The notes under the pieces were generated by a model that was not told the origin of the DNA, did no database searches, and worked only from the letters and a program-made list of their open reading frames with translations. DNA of 64,000 bases from Vibrio harveyi NBRC 15634 = ATCC 14126 = KCTC 12724 (GTDB lineage Bacteria; Pseudomonadota; Gammaproteobacteria; Enterobacterales; Vibrionaceae): contig NZ_BCUF01000024.1 of the NCBI RefSeq assembly GCF_001591145.1, forward strand, positions 20,871-84,870, given 5' to 3'. Below are positions 38,806 to 48,253 of this stretch, piece by piece (positions within the stretch are counted from its first letter, which is position 1; each line of letters opens with the position of its first letter). The translations under genes were made by a program, and so were the position numbers.

Positions 38806-40632
38806 TTACAGCTTATACGTGTCATCAACGACAACAACAGGTTCAAAGGTTTTACCCGACTTCATCGCTTTCTGGGTTTCTTTCTTCACGTCTTTGTCGA
38901 TCCAATACGTGCCATCACCGATAATTCCGCCACTAAACAACGCTTCTGTCATTCGATTCATTGGTTTCTCTGGCAATTTCAACCAACGCCAGTGTCCATA
39001 ACGAACGTAAGGAACCATGTAGCCAGAAACAATCACGTGCGCATCAATAATGTCTCGCTGAATCTCATGACCTAGTTGGATCTTCTTATCCATGTCCATG
39101 TTAAAGCGATACGCAATGATCTTTTCATCTAACTCTGGCGTGCTGTAGTTAGTGAATGAGTTCGTTTGCGGTTTGTTGGCGTTCACGGAATGGAAGTATT
39201 CCCAGTAAGTTGGGATTTCCGAAGTACCCATATCAAAGAAAGCAAGTTCGTGTTTTTTCTCACGTACATACTTAAACATCGATGAACCATCAATCAGCTT
39301 CAGCTCAATGTCCAATCCTGCCAATTTTGCCTGTTCACGCAAGAAAGCAATACGCGGTGTATGAACTGGAGAGGAGTACGTCAATTCAAAGCTCAAACGC
39401 TGACCTTTATCATTCACGCGAATACCATCGGAACCAATCTTATCGAAGCCTGCAGCTTCAAACGCTGCCGCCGCTTTTTCTGGTTCAAACTTGGGCGCTT
39501 TCACATCTGGTAAAGTGTACTTACCATGCCCAAAGCCTGTTGGGTTGGGTTTACGGCTGTAGTCTCCACGCATAACATTCTCAATCATGCCGTCGAAATC
39601 TGTCGCGTAAGTGATCCCTTTGCGAATGTTTAAATCATCAAGTAGAGGCATAGCAGTGTTTATCCACACGCCACCTGCACCAACGGGATATTGGTTGTAA
39701 CCCCAGAACTTCTCAATGTAACCCTTTTGGTAAGGGGCAGTATTGGATTTATCATGCCATAGACTTGGCAAAACCAACGCAAATGCGTCCAACTTACCTT
39801 TTTCAAAGTGCTTCATCGCAATATCACTATCGCGGATAACCGTGATACGAATTTTGTCGACGTTATAGCGATTCTCGTAGTACTTGTTGGTGTAACCCCA
39901 CCAGTCCTCTCCTACATGCTTAAAGGTAACGCTTTTACCTTTTTTGATGTCCGCTAAGTAATAAGCACTGGTCGTTGGTTCACTTTTAAAGTTGTAGTAG
40001 CGCACAAAATCATCATGAATGCCGTCACCGTTCGCGTCTTTCTTCGGATTCGCATAGAAATGAGCAGGACGAGGACGTAGCGCCCCCATTCTCAATAACA
40101 ACTCTTCTGGGTTGAGCTCTTTCGCAGCCTTCACGGCGAAGGTGTGATCGTCAAATTTGATAACATCAGCTACCGTTTTGTTGTAATAGTCGTTGTACCA
40201 AGGCTCTAAAATGTCTTTCGAGCGGTAAAACTTAAGCATAAAAACAAAATCGTCTGCCGTGACTGGCTTGCCATCCGACCATTTAGCTTGTGGGTTCAGT
40301 TTGAAATAAACCGTTTTATTGTCACCCGCTAATGCCCACTCATTGGCTAGCTCTGGGATGAATTCAAGCGTATCTGGGTGGCGAACCACCAACCCTGGAG
40401 TTTCATCCAAGATGAAAGAGCGTAAGCCAGAGTTAGCATCAGGACCAACACTGCGTAGAGTCTGGGGAAAGCTCGACATATAAGTGCGGTAAGTCCCACC
40501 ACGCTTTGCTTCAGGAGAGCCATATTGCGGCTCATCCCAGTTCGTTTGCCAGTTTAAGTCAGTCGGAAGCGTCGCTGACATCGCACCAAAACTTAGGGCG
40601 CTTAGCGTGGACGCTAAAATTATTTTTTTCAT
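38806..40632 (-). CDS. Periplasmic peptide-binding protein (YejA/family 5)
   Basis: From the ATG at 40632 (608 aa) the protein opens with a clear signal peptide (MKKIILASTLSALSFGAMSA); AAGGGAAG lies 5 bases upstream. It belongs to family 5 extracellular solute-binding proteins and most resembles the longer YejA-type (E. coli Yej imports peptides, including microcin C). Visible pieces are GGTYRTYMSSFPQTLRSVGP, WALAGDNKTVYFKLNPQAKWSDGKPVTADDF and PVGAGGVWINTA. It is the middle gene of the operon, after both permeases and before both ATPases. The ligand is inferred from the family. Confidence 0.88.
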   Translation of the reverse strand: MKKIILASTLSALSFGAMSATLPTDLNWQTNWDEPQYGSPEAKRGGTYRTYMSSFPQTLRSVGPDANSGLRSFILDETPGLVVRHPDTLEFIPELANEWALAGDNKTVYFKLNPQAKWSDGKPVTADDFVFMLKFYRSKDILEPWYNDYYNKTVADVIKFDDHTFAVKAAKELNPEELLLRMGALRPRPAHFYANPKKDANGDGIHDDFVRYYNFKSEPTTSAYYLADIKKGKSVTFKHVGEDWWGYTNKYYENRYNVDKIRITVIRDSDIAMKHFEKGKLDAFALVLPSLWHDKSNTAPYQKGYIEKFWGYNQYPVGAGGVWINTAMPLLDDLNIRKGITYATDFDGMIENVMRGDYSRKPNPTGFGHGKYTLPDVKAPKFEPEKAAAAFEAAGFDKIGSDGIRVNDKGQRLSFELTYSSPVHTPRIAFLREQAKLAGLDIELKLIDGSSMFKYVREKKHELAFFDMGTSEIPTYWEYFHSVNANKPQTNSFTNYSTPELDEKIIAYRFNMDMDKKIQLGHEIQRDIIDAHVIVSGYMVPYVRYGHWRWLKLPEKPMNRMTEALFSGGIIGDGTYWIDKDVKKETQKAMKSGKTFEPVVVVDDTYKL

Positions 40633-40670
40633 AAAACTTCCCTTTTTTATGTTTTGCTCACAGTGCATGC

Positions 40671-41714
40671 TTAAACATAGCGTGTGAATTTTTTCGGGTC
40701 GAATGCTGCTCGAATCGCTTCACCGATAAAGGTCACCATAACCAGTACCAGAACAATCGAGCTCACTACTGATGCAACGATCCATGGCGAGTCTAGGTTC
40801 GACTTACCTTGTTGCAACAACTCACCCCAACTTGGCGTTGGAGGCATCAAACCAAGGCCTAGGTAATCCAGTGCCGTCAGTGCAGTGATGTTTGCAGCGA
40901 TAGTAAATGGTGCAAGAGTCACAATCATAACCATGGTATTTGGCAAGATGTGGTTGAATAGAATACGTCCAGTGGATGCACCAAGTGCGCGCGCAGCCAT
41001 CACGTATTCACGAGCTGATTCTTTATAAGTCATGGTACGCATGTACCACGTCATCCCCATCCATCCAAAGAGTACGTTGATGGCAACGAATAAGGTGAAC
41101 GTGGGCTGAACTATCGAAACTAAAATCATGATGACGTACAAAAACGGCACCATAGACCACACTTCGATCAAACGTTGAACAAACAGGTCAAACTTACCGC
41201 CCCAAAAGCCCATCGCACAGCCAACAGCAGTACCAATCGCATACGAGATTGCCATTGTCAGCAAGGCAAACCCCATCGCCGTTCGAAAGCCGTAAACCAA
41301 TCGAGCTAAGATGTCTCGGCCAATCACGTCCGTTCCAAGGTAGTGTTTACTCTCAGCATCTGGAGCCGTTGGTGGGAAGTCACCGCTAAAATCTTGCTCG
41401 TACGGGTTCCACGGCACAATCGGCAGAATAACGAAGTTATCACCACCTTCCGCTTCGAAGACTTTTTGCAGCTCGCGGTAATCCGCTTCACTGGAAGACG
41501 CTTGACCAAACTCGCTGCCTAAACGCACATCACTCACCACAGGAAAGTAAAAGCTACCGTCGTATTTGACGACAAGCGCTTTACTGTTGATCAACAACTC
41601 AGCAAATAGAGAAAGGATCAACATGGTCGATAAGATCACAAATGACCAGTAACCACGTTTGATTTCTTTAAAGTGGCGGATTTTCTTTTGAGTTAACGGG
41701 CTAACTTTAATCAT
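40671..41714 (-). CDS. Peptide ABC transporter permease, YejE/OppC-like
   Basis: 347 residues from the ATG at 41714 (GGAG 6 bases upstream). TM1 is near 26-46. A periplasmic loop of about 95 residues follows, then DVIGRDILARLVYGFRTAM and five helices with the EAA-type coupling loop EYVMAARALGASTGRILFNHILPN. The large loop after TM1 resembles YejE more than OppC. It starts one base after the YejB-like stop, and the binding-protein gene follows. Confidence 0.92.
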   Translation of the reverse strand: MIKVSPLTQKKIRHFKEIKRGYWSFVILSTMLILSLFAELLINSKALVVKYDGSFYFPVVSDVRLGSEFGQASSSEADYRELQKVFEAEGGDNFVILPIVPWNPYEQDFSGDFPPTAPDAESKHYLGTDVIGRDILARLVYGFRTAMGFALLTMAISYAIGTAVGCAMGFWGGKFDLFVQRLIEVWSMVPFLYVIMILVSIVQPTFTLFVAINVLFGWMGMTWYMRTMTYKESAREYVMAARALGASTGRILFNHILPNTMVMIVTLAPFTIAANITALTALDYLGLGLMPPTPSWGELLQQGKSNLDSPWIVASVVSSIVLVLVMVTFIGEAIRAAFDPKKFTRYV

Positions 41715-41715
41715 A

Positions 41716-42741
41716 TTACGCTCCAAACTTCACACGTGGGTCGACTAAAGCAACACAGATATCTGAAATGATATTGCCGATCAGCAGTAATACCGCGTTG
41801 ATAGCTACGATGCCCATTACTACAGGATAATCGCGCTCCATGATGGACTCATAACCAAGCAGACCGATGCCATCAATGTTGAAAATTACTTCAATAAGGA
41901 ATGCACCTGTCATAAAGAACAACAGAGAGTTACCGAAGTGAGAGGCGATAGGAATTAAGCTATTGCGTAGTGCATGCTTACGTACCGCTTTCTTAAATGG
42001 CAAACCTTTCGCAATGGCAGTACGAATGTAATCAGATGATAGGTTTTCCATTAGGTTGTTCTTCATCGTCATCGTCAACGTTGCAAAATCACCGATGAGA
42101 TAACAGATCAAAGGCAGCACCGCGTGCCACATAATGTCTTTCGCTCGCTCAAAAAAGGTCTCATAGTCATCAAAATCATCACCAACGAAGCCTCCCATCG
42201 GGAACCACTCTAGGTGATAACTGAACAAGGTAATAAGGAGGACACCTACCACATACCCAGGCAAGGCGTAACCAACGAAAATAAGAATAGAAGACGCGGA
42301 GTCAAACACGGAACCGTGCTTCAACGCTTTATAGTAACCAAGTGGGATAGAGATAAAGTAACTGATAAAGAAGGTCATCCCACCATAGAATAAGGAGACA
42401 GGTAGACGCTCCGCAATCATGTCTGATACTGGCTCGTAGTAACGTGTTGACTCACCTAGGTCCAGCGTCACTAAGCGGCTCAGCCATTCAACATACGCTT
42501 CCATAACTGGCTTATCTAAACCATAGAAAGCATTAAGCTCCGCGATTTGGTCATCGGAAAGAGCGGTGTTACCACCCGCAGAAGTCATTGATGCGGCACC
42601 ATCACCTTGCGCTTGCATTTGAGACAGCATGCGCTCAACCGGACCACCAGGTACGAATCGCGTGATAGCAAAGATAAGAATGGTAATTCCGAGAAACGTT
42701 GGAATCACCAACGCCAATCGACGTAAAAAGTACGACAGCAT
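41716..42741 (-). CDS. Peptide ABC transporter permease, YejB/OppB-like
   Basis: 341 residues from the ATG at 42741 (AGGAG 10 bases upstream; a TTG two codons earlier is too close to that site). TM1 carries the typical RRLALVIPTFLGITILIFAITRFVPGGPVE. An external loop with DDQIAELNAFYGLDKP follows, then five more helices including the EAA-type loop DYIRTAIAKGLPFKKAVRKHALRNSLIP. It is the first gene of the minus-strand operon and is divergent from the TonB-dependent receptor across 820 bases. Confidence 0.93.
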   Translation of the reverse strand: MLSYFLRRLALVIPTFLGITILIFAITRFVPGGPVERMLSQMQAQGDGAASMTSAGGNTALSDDQIAELNAFYGLDKPVMEAYVEWLSRLVTLDLGESTRYYEPVSDMIAERLPVSLFYGGMTFFISYFISIPLGYYKALKHGSVFDSASSILIFVGYALPGYVVGVLLITLFSYHLEWFPMGGFVGDDFDDYETFFERAKDIMWHAVLPLICYLIGDFATLTMTMKNNLMENLSSDYIRTAIAKGLPFKKAVRKHALRNSLIPIASHFGNSLLFFMTGAFLIEVIFNIDGIGLLGYESIMERDYPVVMGIVAINAVLLLIGNIISDICVALVDPRVKFGA

Positions 42742-43379
42742 ATACAACTTGCTCCTTGTCTACTGTCCATTATTAGGCGGGGTTGGAGAGGAAAGATCCG
42801 GCCCAAAATGGTGCATTTCTATCCCGTAGTAACTAAAGCTGTTGAAACACACTCCCTGAGTTTCAAAAGTCAGTTTTTTCTACTACTGCAATAATTTCAG
42901 CGTCATATTTATCTTGAATCCGAGCAAGCTTCAAGTGTTTGAATCCAAAACATGACAAACTTCTTCCGATGTCGAAAAACAGAAATGTTTTTGTAAATAA
43001 TTATAAAAAACCACAAAAACAATTCATACAGAATATCAATCTAGGCACTTTAGAGCCAAAAGCCTATATAAACATGCAGATATCCAGAATAAATAGACAA
43101 AAGCACCTAAGCGATATTTGACCTAAAAATACGAGTGAGCCCTTTGATAACGGTGGGTATCATATTCTGATACCATCCAGTGCGAGCGAGTTAACATACC
43201 TACCATTCCGTAAAAAGCGTAGATCAGAATTATTCTCTAGATATACACCCATTTTCAGTGCTAATCGCCCACTTAAAATCCATAGGCGATATAAGTCATT
43301 AGTGTTTACAAGAAACACAAAATACGGTGTTTTATTAAGATTTGATCTCGATTTATAAACGTCATGCAGTAAATTATTC

Positions 43380-43395
43380 TGTGATTTAGGTCACT
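43380..43395 (+). promoter_or_regulatory. CRP-like binding site
   Basis: TGTGATTTAGGTCACT fits the CRP consensus TGTGA-N6-TCACA with one mismatch in the last base. Its centre is about 94 bases before the predicted transcript start of the TonB-dependent receptor gene, a spacing compatible with class I activation. Confidence 0.7.
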
Positions 43396-43446
43396 TTTGG
43401 TTTTTTACATCTTTTTTACATTTCTTTATCTCTGTTTACCACTGGT

Positions 43447-43475
43447 TTGACTTCCTTTTTCATCTCAGGTATACA
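43447..43475 (+). promoter_or_regulatory. Sigma70 promoter of the TonB-dependent receptor/TonB operon
   Basis: TTGACT (43447-43452) and TATACA (43470-43475) are separated by 17 bases. The predicted start is near 43482, leaving a leader of about 80 bases. An inverted repeat ACGTTAA/TTAACGT spans about +3 to +23, where a repressor could act. Confidence 0.7.
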
Positions 43476-43561
43476 TGTTCCGAACGTTAACGAAATATTA
43501 ACGTCACAATTGGTCGTTATATGGCCAGACATAGGAAATAATAATAATCGGAGCAACAAGG

Positions 43562-46045
43562 ATGTATAAAAACACAACCGCTTTATCTGTTGCGATCAGC
43601 CTTGCACTGGGAACCGCAGCAGTGGCACCTCTAGCAGCACAGGCAGAAGAGCAGCAAGTTGAACAACTTCAGAAGATGAAGGTAACAGGTTCACGTATCT
43701 CCACTACGGACATGGAAGGTCCAAACCCAGTAGACGTATATACAGCAGATGACATCGCTAAGATGGGTGCTGTAAGCGTAGATGATGTTCTACGTGGACT
43801 AACACAGAATGGTGCAGGCAGCTACGGCAGCTCATTTACTAACAGTTTTGCTGCAGGTACTTCTGGTGTTTCTCTTCGTGGTCTTGGTGCGAGCCGTACT
43901 CTAGTTCTACTTAACGGTCGCCGTGTAGCAAACTACGCGTTTGCACAAAACCTAAACGACACTTTCGTTGACCTAAACTCAATCCCACTTTCAGCTGTTG
44001 AGCGTATCGACGTTCTTAAAGATGGCGCATCAGCAATCTACGGTTCAGATGCTATCGGTGGTGTAGTAAACGTAATCCTTAAGCGTGACTACGAAGGCTT
44101 TGATGTTCGCCTAAACGGTGGTCAAACATCTTACAGCGATGGTGAAGACCTAGATGTTACGCTAACTGGCGGTAAAACATTCAATGACGCAACAAACATC
44201 ATGGCGTCTCTAAACGTTGTCCAAAAAGGCAACATCATGATGAAAGATCGTCCAAACACGAAAACTGCTGACCACTCTTCTCAAGGTGGTTATGACTGGC
44301 GTAGCTCTGCAGGTACACCAGGTCGTGTTTACAAAGAAGATGGTACATGGGAATCACTATGTACTGGTGGTAGCGCAGAATGTAACTACAACTACAACGA
44401 AGAAATTGCAATGATCCCAGAAAGTGATCGTTACAACTTCCTAACTAGCCTTAACCACCAACTAAACGAAGATACCAACCTGTTTGCGGAGCTAAGTTTA
44501 AACCGAGTTGAGTCAACAACTATCTCGACACCGACGCCAGACTTCCAAAACGTGACTATCTCGAAAGACAACCCGAACAACACGTACGGTGAAGACGTCA
44601 CTATGCGTCACCGTATTCTTGAAGCTGGTAACCGTATCAACGAAATCACAACAGATTCTATCCGCGTTGTGGCAGGTGCAGAAGGTTACGCAAACTGGTT
44701 TGATACTGACGTAGACTGGACAGCTGATGCTGGTTACCACTACACAGAAACCGAAAACGTAGGTAAGAACTACCTAACAATCGCAGGCTACCAAGCGGCG
44801 ATCGACAGCGGTGCTTACAACCCATTCGTTACGAACAACCCATCATCATCACTAGACGGTGCTCGCGTTGAAACAAAACGTAAGGGTGAATCTAAACTTG
44901 GCTTCATCAACGCTGGTGCTTCTTTCCCAGTATTCGAGCTATCAGGCGGTGACGCATACGTTGCTGTTGGTGGTGAGTTCCGTTACGAAGCAGGTTCTGA
45001 TACGCCAGACGCAAGTGTTGAAGCAAACCAAATCGTTGGTAGTGGTGGTACAAGCTCTGATGGTGACCGTACTGTATTTGCAGGTTACGTAGAACTTGTT
45101 GCACCGGTTATCGAAGAAGTGGAAGTACAACTTGCTGGTCGTGCAGAGCACTACAGCGACTTTGGTTCAGCATTCAGCCCGAAAGTGGCAGTTCGCTACC
45201 AACCAATGGATGAAGTGCTATTCCGTGCATCATACAGCCACGGCTTCAAAGCACCGACTCTACCAGAAGTTAACGCGGGTGCATCTACAAGCTACCAAAC
45301 ACTTTACGACCCGCAAACTGACACTCGTGGTCAATACCGCGTTGTTAGCCAAGGTAACAAAGACCTAGATGCGGAAACAGCACAGTCATTCAACATCGGT
45401 ACTGTAATCGAGCCGCTTGAAGACCTATCTGTAAAAGTTGATTACTTCTACATTGTGAACGATGACAAGATCGACACACTAGGTGCACAGAAGCTTATCG
45501 ACGAAAACAGCCCTAACGTTGTTCGTAAAGCGAACGGTGATATCGACTACATCCTAGATGAGTACGTGAACGTTGCTAAGCAACAAGTAAGCGGTATCGA
45601 TAGTGAAGTGAAGTACGACCTATCAACTGATAGCTACGGTGACTTCCTAGTGAAACTAGCTGGTACTTACAACATTGAGTACAAGCAAAGTGACTCAGAC
45701 GGCAACCTAGAAGATTACATTGGTACTTACTTCGGTGGTCCTCGCTTCAAAGGTAAAGCAACGCTTGGTTACGGCTACGAAGACTTCGCATTCACAAACA
45801 TCGTGAACTACACACACTCTTACGACACTCGTTACGAGACTGCAGAGCACTCTGAAGTTGACGCTCTAACAACTTGGGATACACAGCTTGCGTACACAGG
45901 TATCGAAAATGCAACGATTGCTGTTGGTATCCGTAACGTAACTGACGAATTGGCGCCATTCTACAATGAAGCAGAAGGCTACCACTTCGCATTCCACGAC
46001 AACACAGGCCGTTTCTACTACCTACAACTTGAATACGGCTTCTAA
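43562..46045 (+). CDS. TonB-dependent outer-membrane receptor
   Basis: 827 residues. The signal peptide is about 1-28 (ends AAQA). A short N-terminal stretch holds a possible TonB box (EQLQKMKVTGSRI), then the plug (about 50-170: NPVDVYTADDIAKMG, VSLRGLGASRTLVLLNGRRVA, VERIDVLKDGASAIYGSDAIGGVVNVI). The 22-strand barrel ends in an aromatic-terminated last strand (YYLQLEYGF). There is no N-terminal signalling domain. The TGSRI-type plug is common in receptors for peptides, sugars or other organic ligands rather than ferric siderophores, but the ligand is unknown. It leads the plus-strand group ending in a full TonB system and uses strong, translation-optimised codons. Confidence 0.93.
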   Translation: MYKNTTALSVAISLALGTAAVAPLAAQAEEQQVEQLQKMKVTGSRISTTDMEGPNPVDVYTADDIAKMGAVSVDDVLRGLTQNGAGSYGSSFTNSFAAGTSGVSLRGLGASRTLVLLNGRRVANYAFAQNLNDTFVDLNSIPLSAVERIDVLKDGASAIYGSDAIGGVVNVILKRDYEGFDVRLNGGQTSYSDGEDLDVTLTGGKTFNDATNIMASLNVVQKGNIMMKDRPNTKTADHSSQGGYDWRSSAGTPGRVYKEDGTWESLCTGGSAECNYNYNEEIAMIPESDRYNFLTSLNHQLNEDTNLFAELSLNRVESTTISTPTPDFQNVTISKDNPNNTYGEDVTMRHRILEAGNRINEITTDSIRVVAGAEGYANWFDTDVDWTADAGYHYTETENVGKNYLTIAGYQAAIDSGAYNPFVTNNPSSSLDGARVETKRKGESKLGFINAGASFPVFELSGGDAYVAVGGEFRYEAGSDTPDASVEANQIVGSGGTSSDGDRTVFAGYVELVAPVIEEVEVQLAGRAEHYSDFGSAFSPKVAVRYQPMDEVLFRASYSHGFKAPTLPEVNAGASTSYQTLYDPQTDTRGQYRVVSQGNKDLDAETAQSFNIGTVIEPLEDLSVKVDYFYIVNDDKIDTLGAQKLIDENSPNVVRKANGDIDYILDEYVNVAKQQVSGIDSEVKYDLSTDSYGDFLVKLAGTYNIEYKQSDSDGNLEDYIGTYFGGPRFKGKATLGYGYEDFAFTNIVNYTHSYDTRYETAEHSEVDALTTWDTQLAYTGIENATIAVGIRNVTDELAPFYNEAEGYHFAFHDNTGRFYYLQLEYGF

Positions 46046-46055
46046 AAACCTTTTT

Positions 46056-46076
46056 GGCGCGGGGCTTTCCCGCGCC
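46056..46076 (+). other. GC-rich hairpin between the receptor and DUF3450 genes
   Basis: GGCGCGGG/CCCGCGCC, an 8-bp perfect GC-rich stem with a GCTTT loop, lies 11 bases after the receptor stop and has no T run. It may end part of the transcripts or protect the receptor mRNA 3' end, making more receptor than TonB components. Confidence 0.5.
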
Positions 46077-46114
46077 CTTATCGACTGACTTTATACACTG
46101 ACAAGGATGCTACT

Positions 46115-46879
46115 ATGACGTTAAAGAGATTTGGCGTGAGTGCTATTACCGCTGCACTGCTGTCTGTAAGTGCTGGTTCTATAGCGGCAGATTCAGGTTC
46201 GGTAATTTCTACTCAAGCAAAAACCAACACCTCTGCACAAGTTTCTCAACAAAAAATCGACGGATATGCTGAAAGCGCGGAAAGCATGCTAGCTGAATAC
46301 AAAGGCTTGCTTCGCCAAATCGACAGCATGAAAGTCTACAACGAGCAAATCAATCGTATGGTTCAATCGCAACAAGGCGAGTTGGATTCATTAAACAACC
46401 AGATTGCTCAAATCGACCAAACAGCGACAGAAGTTGTACCTCTAACGCTTAAAATGATCGATGCCCTAGATGAGTTCGTTACTCTTGATCTTCCATTTCA
46501 AAAAGAAGAGCGCACCAAACGTGTTACTGAGCTGCGTGACCTAATGGATCGTGCAGATGTAACGACTTCAGAAAAATTCCGTAAAGTGATGGAAGCGTAT
46601 CAAATCGAAGAAGGCTTCTCTCGCTCCATTGAATCTTACAAAGCTAGCCTAGAGCGCAACGGTGAAACCGTGACTTACGACTTCCTACGTATTGGTCGTA
46701 CTGCGCTTCTATTCCAATCTCCGGATGGCGGTGAAACAGGCATGTGGAATCAACAAACCCGTCAATGGGAATCACTACCTGAAAACTACCGTATCGCTGT
46801 ACAGCAAGGCCTTCGTATCGCTAAGAAACAAGCGCCACCAGCGCTGATCAAACTGCCTGTATTTGCTGGGGAGGAATAA
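46115..46879 (+). CDS. DUF3450 periplasmic protein of the TonB cluster
   Basis: 254 residues: a signal peptide (about 1-25), then a long coiled coil (about 45-115, with MVQSQQGELDSLNNQIAQIDQ), followed by TLDLPFQKEERTKRVTELRDLMDRADVT and a C-terminal globular part (GRTALLFQSPDGGETGMW). DUF3450 proteins are almost always encoded directly before TtpC in vibrio-type TonB systems. The role is unknown, presumably periplasmic support of the energy-transducing complex. It lies four bases before the TtpC gene. Confidence 0.9.
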   Translation: MTLKRFGVSAITAALLSVSAGSIAADSGSVISTQAKTNTSAQVSQQKIDGYAESAESMLAEYKGLLRQIDSMKVYNEQINRMVQSQQGELDSLNNQIAQIDQTATEVVPLTLKMIDALDEFVTLDLPFQKEERTKRVTELRDLMDRADVTTSEKFRKVMEAYQIEEGFSRSIESYKASLERNGETVTYDFLRIGRTALLFQSPDGGETGMWNQQTRQWESLPENYRIAVQQGLRIAKKQAPPALIKLPVFAGEE

Positions 46880-46882
46880 GAA

Positions 46883-48244
46883 ATGAAAGGATTCAAAACT
46901 CTAGCCGCTGGTTTGCTAGCGAGCTTATTCATGATTTCTGGTGCGCAAGCTGAAGCACCTAAAAACCTATCTGAGCTACTGAAAAACGTAAAATCAGAAA
47001 GTATTGTTGAATCAAAAGAGAACAAAGCTCGTGAAGCTGAGTTCAAAAACAACCGCGACAAGCAAGCTGCATTGCTACAACAAGCTCGTGACGAGCTAGC
47101 TGCCCAACAAGCACTTGGTGATGAGCTAAAAGCAACATTTGATGAAAACGACAAGCAGCTAACTGAGCTAACTGAAACACTTCGCGTTCGTTCAGGTACT
47201 TTAGGTGAGATGTTTGGTGTGGTTCGCCAATATGCGGGTGAATTTAAAGGTCTATTTGCAGCTTCGCAAAACGCCGTTCTTTTCCCTGAGCGTGACGTAC
47301 TACTTTCTAAACTAGCGGAAAGTAAAGAACTGCCATCTACGCAAGAACTTGAAGCGTTTTGGCACACAATCCTACAACAAGTAGTCGCATCAGGTGATAC
47401 AACAACAGCTCAAGCGACCGTTGTATACGGCGAAGGTAAAGAAGCGGTACGTGACGTAACCCTAGTGGGTGAGTTTAACGCAATCGCAGATGGCAAATAC
47501 GTAACTTACGTACCTCAAACTGGTAAGTTCGAAGAGCTATCACGTCAACCGAGCAAGAACATCACTCGCCTAGTTGGCGGTTTTGAGGCAGCAGAAGGCA
47601 CATACGAACCACTATTTATCGACCCATCTCGTGGTGTGATTCTGTCTCTACTAGTACAAAGCCCTACCGTTCAGGAGCGTATTGACCAAGGTGGTATCGT
47701 TGGTTACGTAATCCTAGCTATGGGTGCAATTGGTGCACTGATCGCACTCGTTTGTTACCTACGCCTACTCGTTATCGGTGGCAAAATGCGTAAGCAAGCG
47801 AAATCAGACACTGTTATTCCTGGCAACCCTCTGGGTGAAGTTATCCAAGCTTACCAAGAACATAAAGGTGACAACCTTGAAGATCTTGAAGCGAAACTGG
47901 ACGAAATCATCCTACGTAACGCACCGAGCATTGAACGCTTTATCAGCTCAATCAAACTGTTCGCTTCTGTAGCACCACTTCTAGGTCTACTGGGTACGGT
48001 TATGGGTATGATCGGTACGTTCCAAGCAATCACACTATTTGGTACAGGTGATCCTAAGCTAATGGCTGGCGGTATCTCAGAAGCACTTGTTACTACGATG
48101 CTTGGTCTGGTTGTCGCAATTCCTCTACTGTTCCTGTACACCATCGTACACAGTAAAGGTCGTCGTTTGGTTCAAACTCTTGAAGAACAGAGTGCAGGCT
48201 TCATCGCTCGCTATCAGGAAAAACTGCATAAAGCCGAAAGCTAA
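46883..48244 (+). CDS. TtpC-like long ExbB/MotA/TolQ-family protein
   Basis: 453 residues. The signal peptide is about 1-24. A periplasmic coiled coil (about 45-110) and a globular part run to about 260. Three membrane helices then carry the TolQ/ExbB proton-channel domain (VGYVILAMGAIGALIALVCY; APLLGLLGTVMGMIGTFQAI; GGISEALVTTMLGLVVAIPLLF). In V. cholerae, V. anguillarum and V. vulnificus, TtpC is an extra component required by TonB2-type systems. The fusion of a periplasmic domain to an ExbB-like channel distinguishes it from the second, short ExbB that follows. Confidence 0.93.
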   Translation: MKGFKTLAAGLLASLFMISGAQAEAPKNLSELLKNVKSESIVESKENKAREAEFKNNRDKQAALLQQARDELAAQQALGDELKATFDENDKQLTELTETLRVRSGTLGEMFGVVRQYAGEFKGLFAASQNAVLFPERDVLLSKLAESKELPSTQELEAFWHTILQQVVASGDTTTAQATVVYGEGKEAVRDVTLVGEFNAIADGKYVTYVPQTGKFEELSRQPSKNITRLVGGFEAAEGTYEPLFIDPSRGVILSLLVQSPTVQERIDQGGIVGYVILAMGAIGALIALVCYLRLLVIGGKMRKQAKSDTVIPGNPLGEVIQAYQEHKGDNLEDLEAKLDEIILRNAPSIERFISSIKLFASVAPLLGLLGTVMGMIGTFQAITLFGTGDPKLMAGGISEALVTTMLGLVVAIPLLFLYTIVHSKGRRLVQTLEEQSAGFIARYQEKLHKAES

Positions 48245-48253
48245 GGAGGCGTT

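Larger units (their letters stand above)
42748..43561. other. Long AT-rich divergent regulatory region
   Basis: No credible gene is present; a 60-codon frame at 42939-43121 has no ribosome site and a low-complexity AT-driven composition. The stretch holds a CRP-like site (43380-43395), a sigma70 promoter (43447-43475), a dyad GGTATCA-TATTC-TGATACC (43156-43174) and a dyad ACGTTAA-7-TTAACGT (43484-43504). Length and AT content would suit a nucleoid-type regulator such as Lrp or H-NS. Confidence 0.7.

Noticed and set aside
42939..43121. 60-codon plus-strand frame in the divergent regulatory gap
   Set aside because: No ribosome site, asparagine/lysine-rich because of AT content, and it lies within a likely regulatory region.
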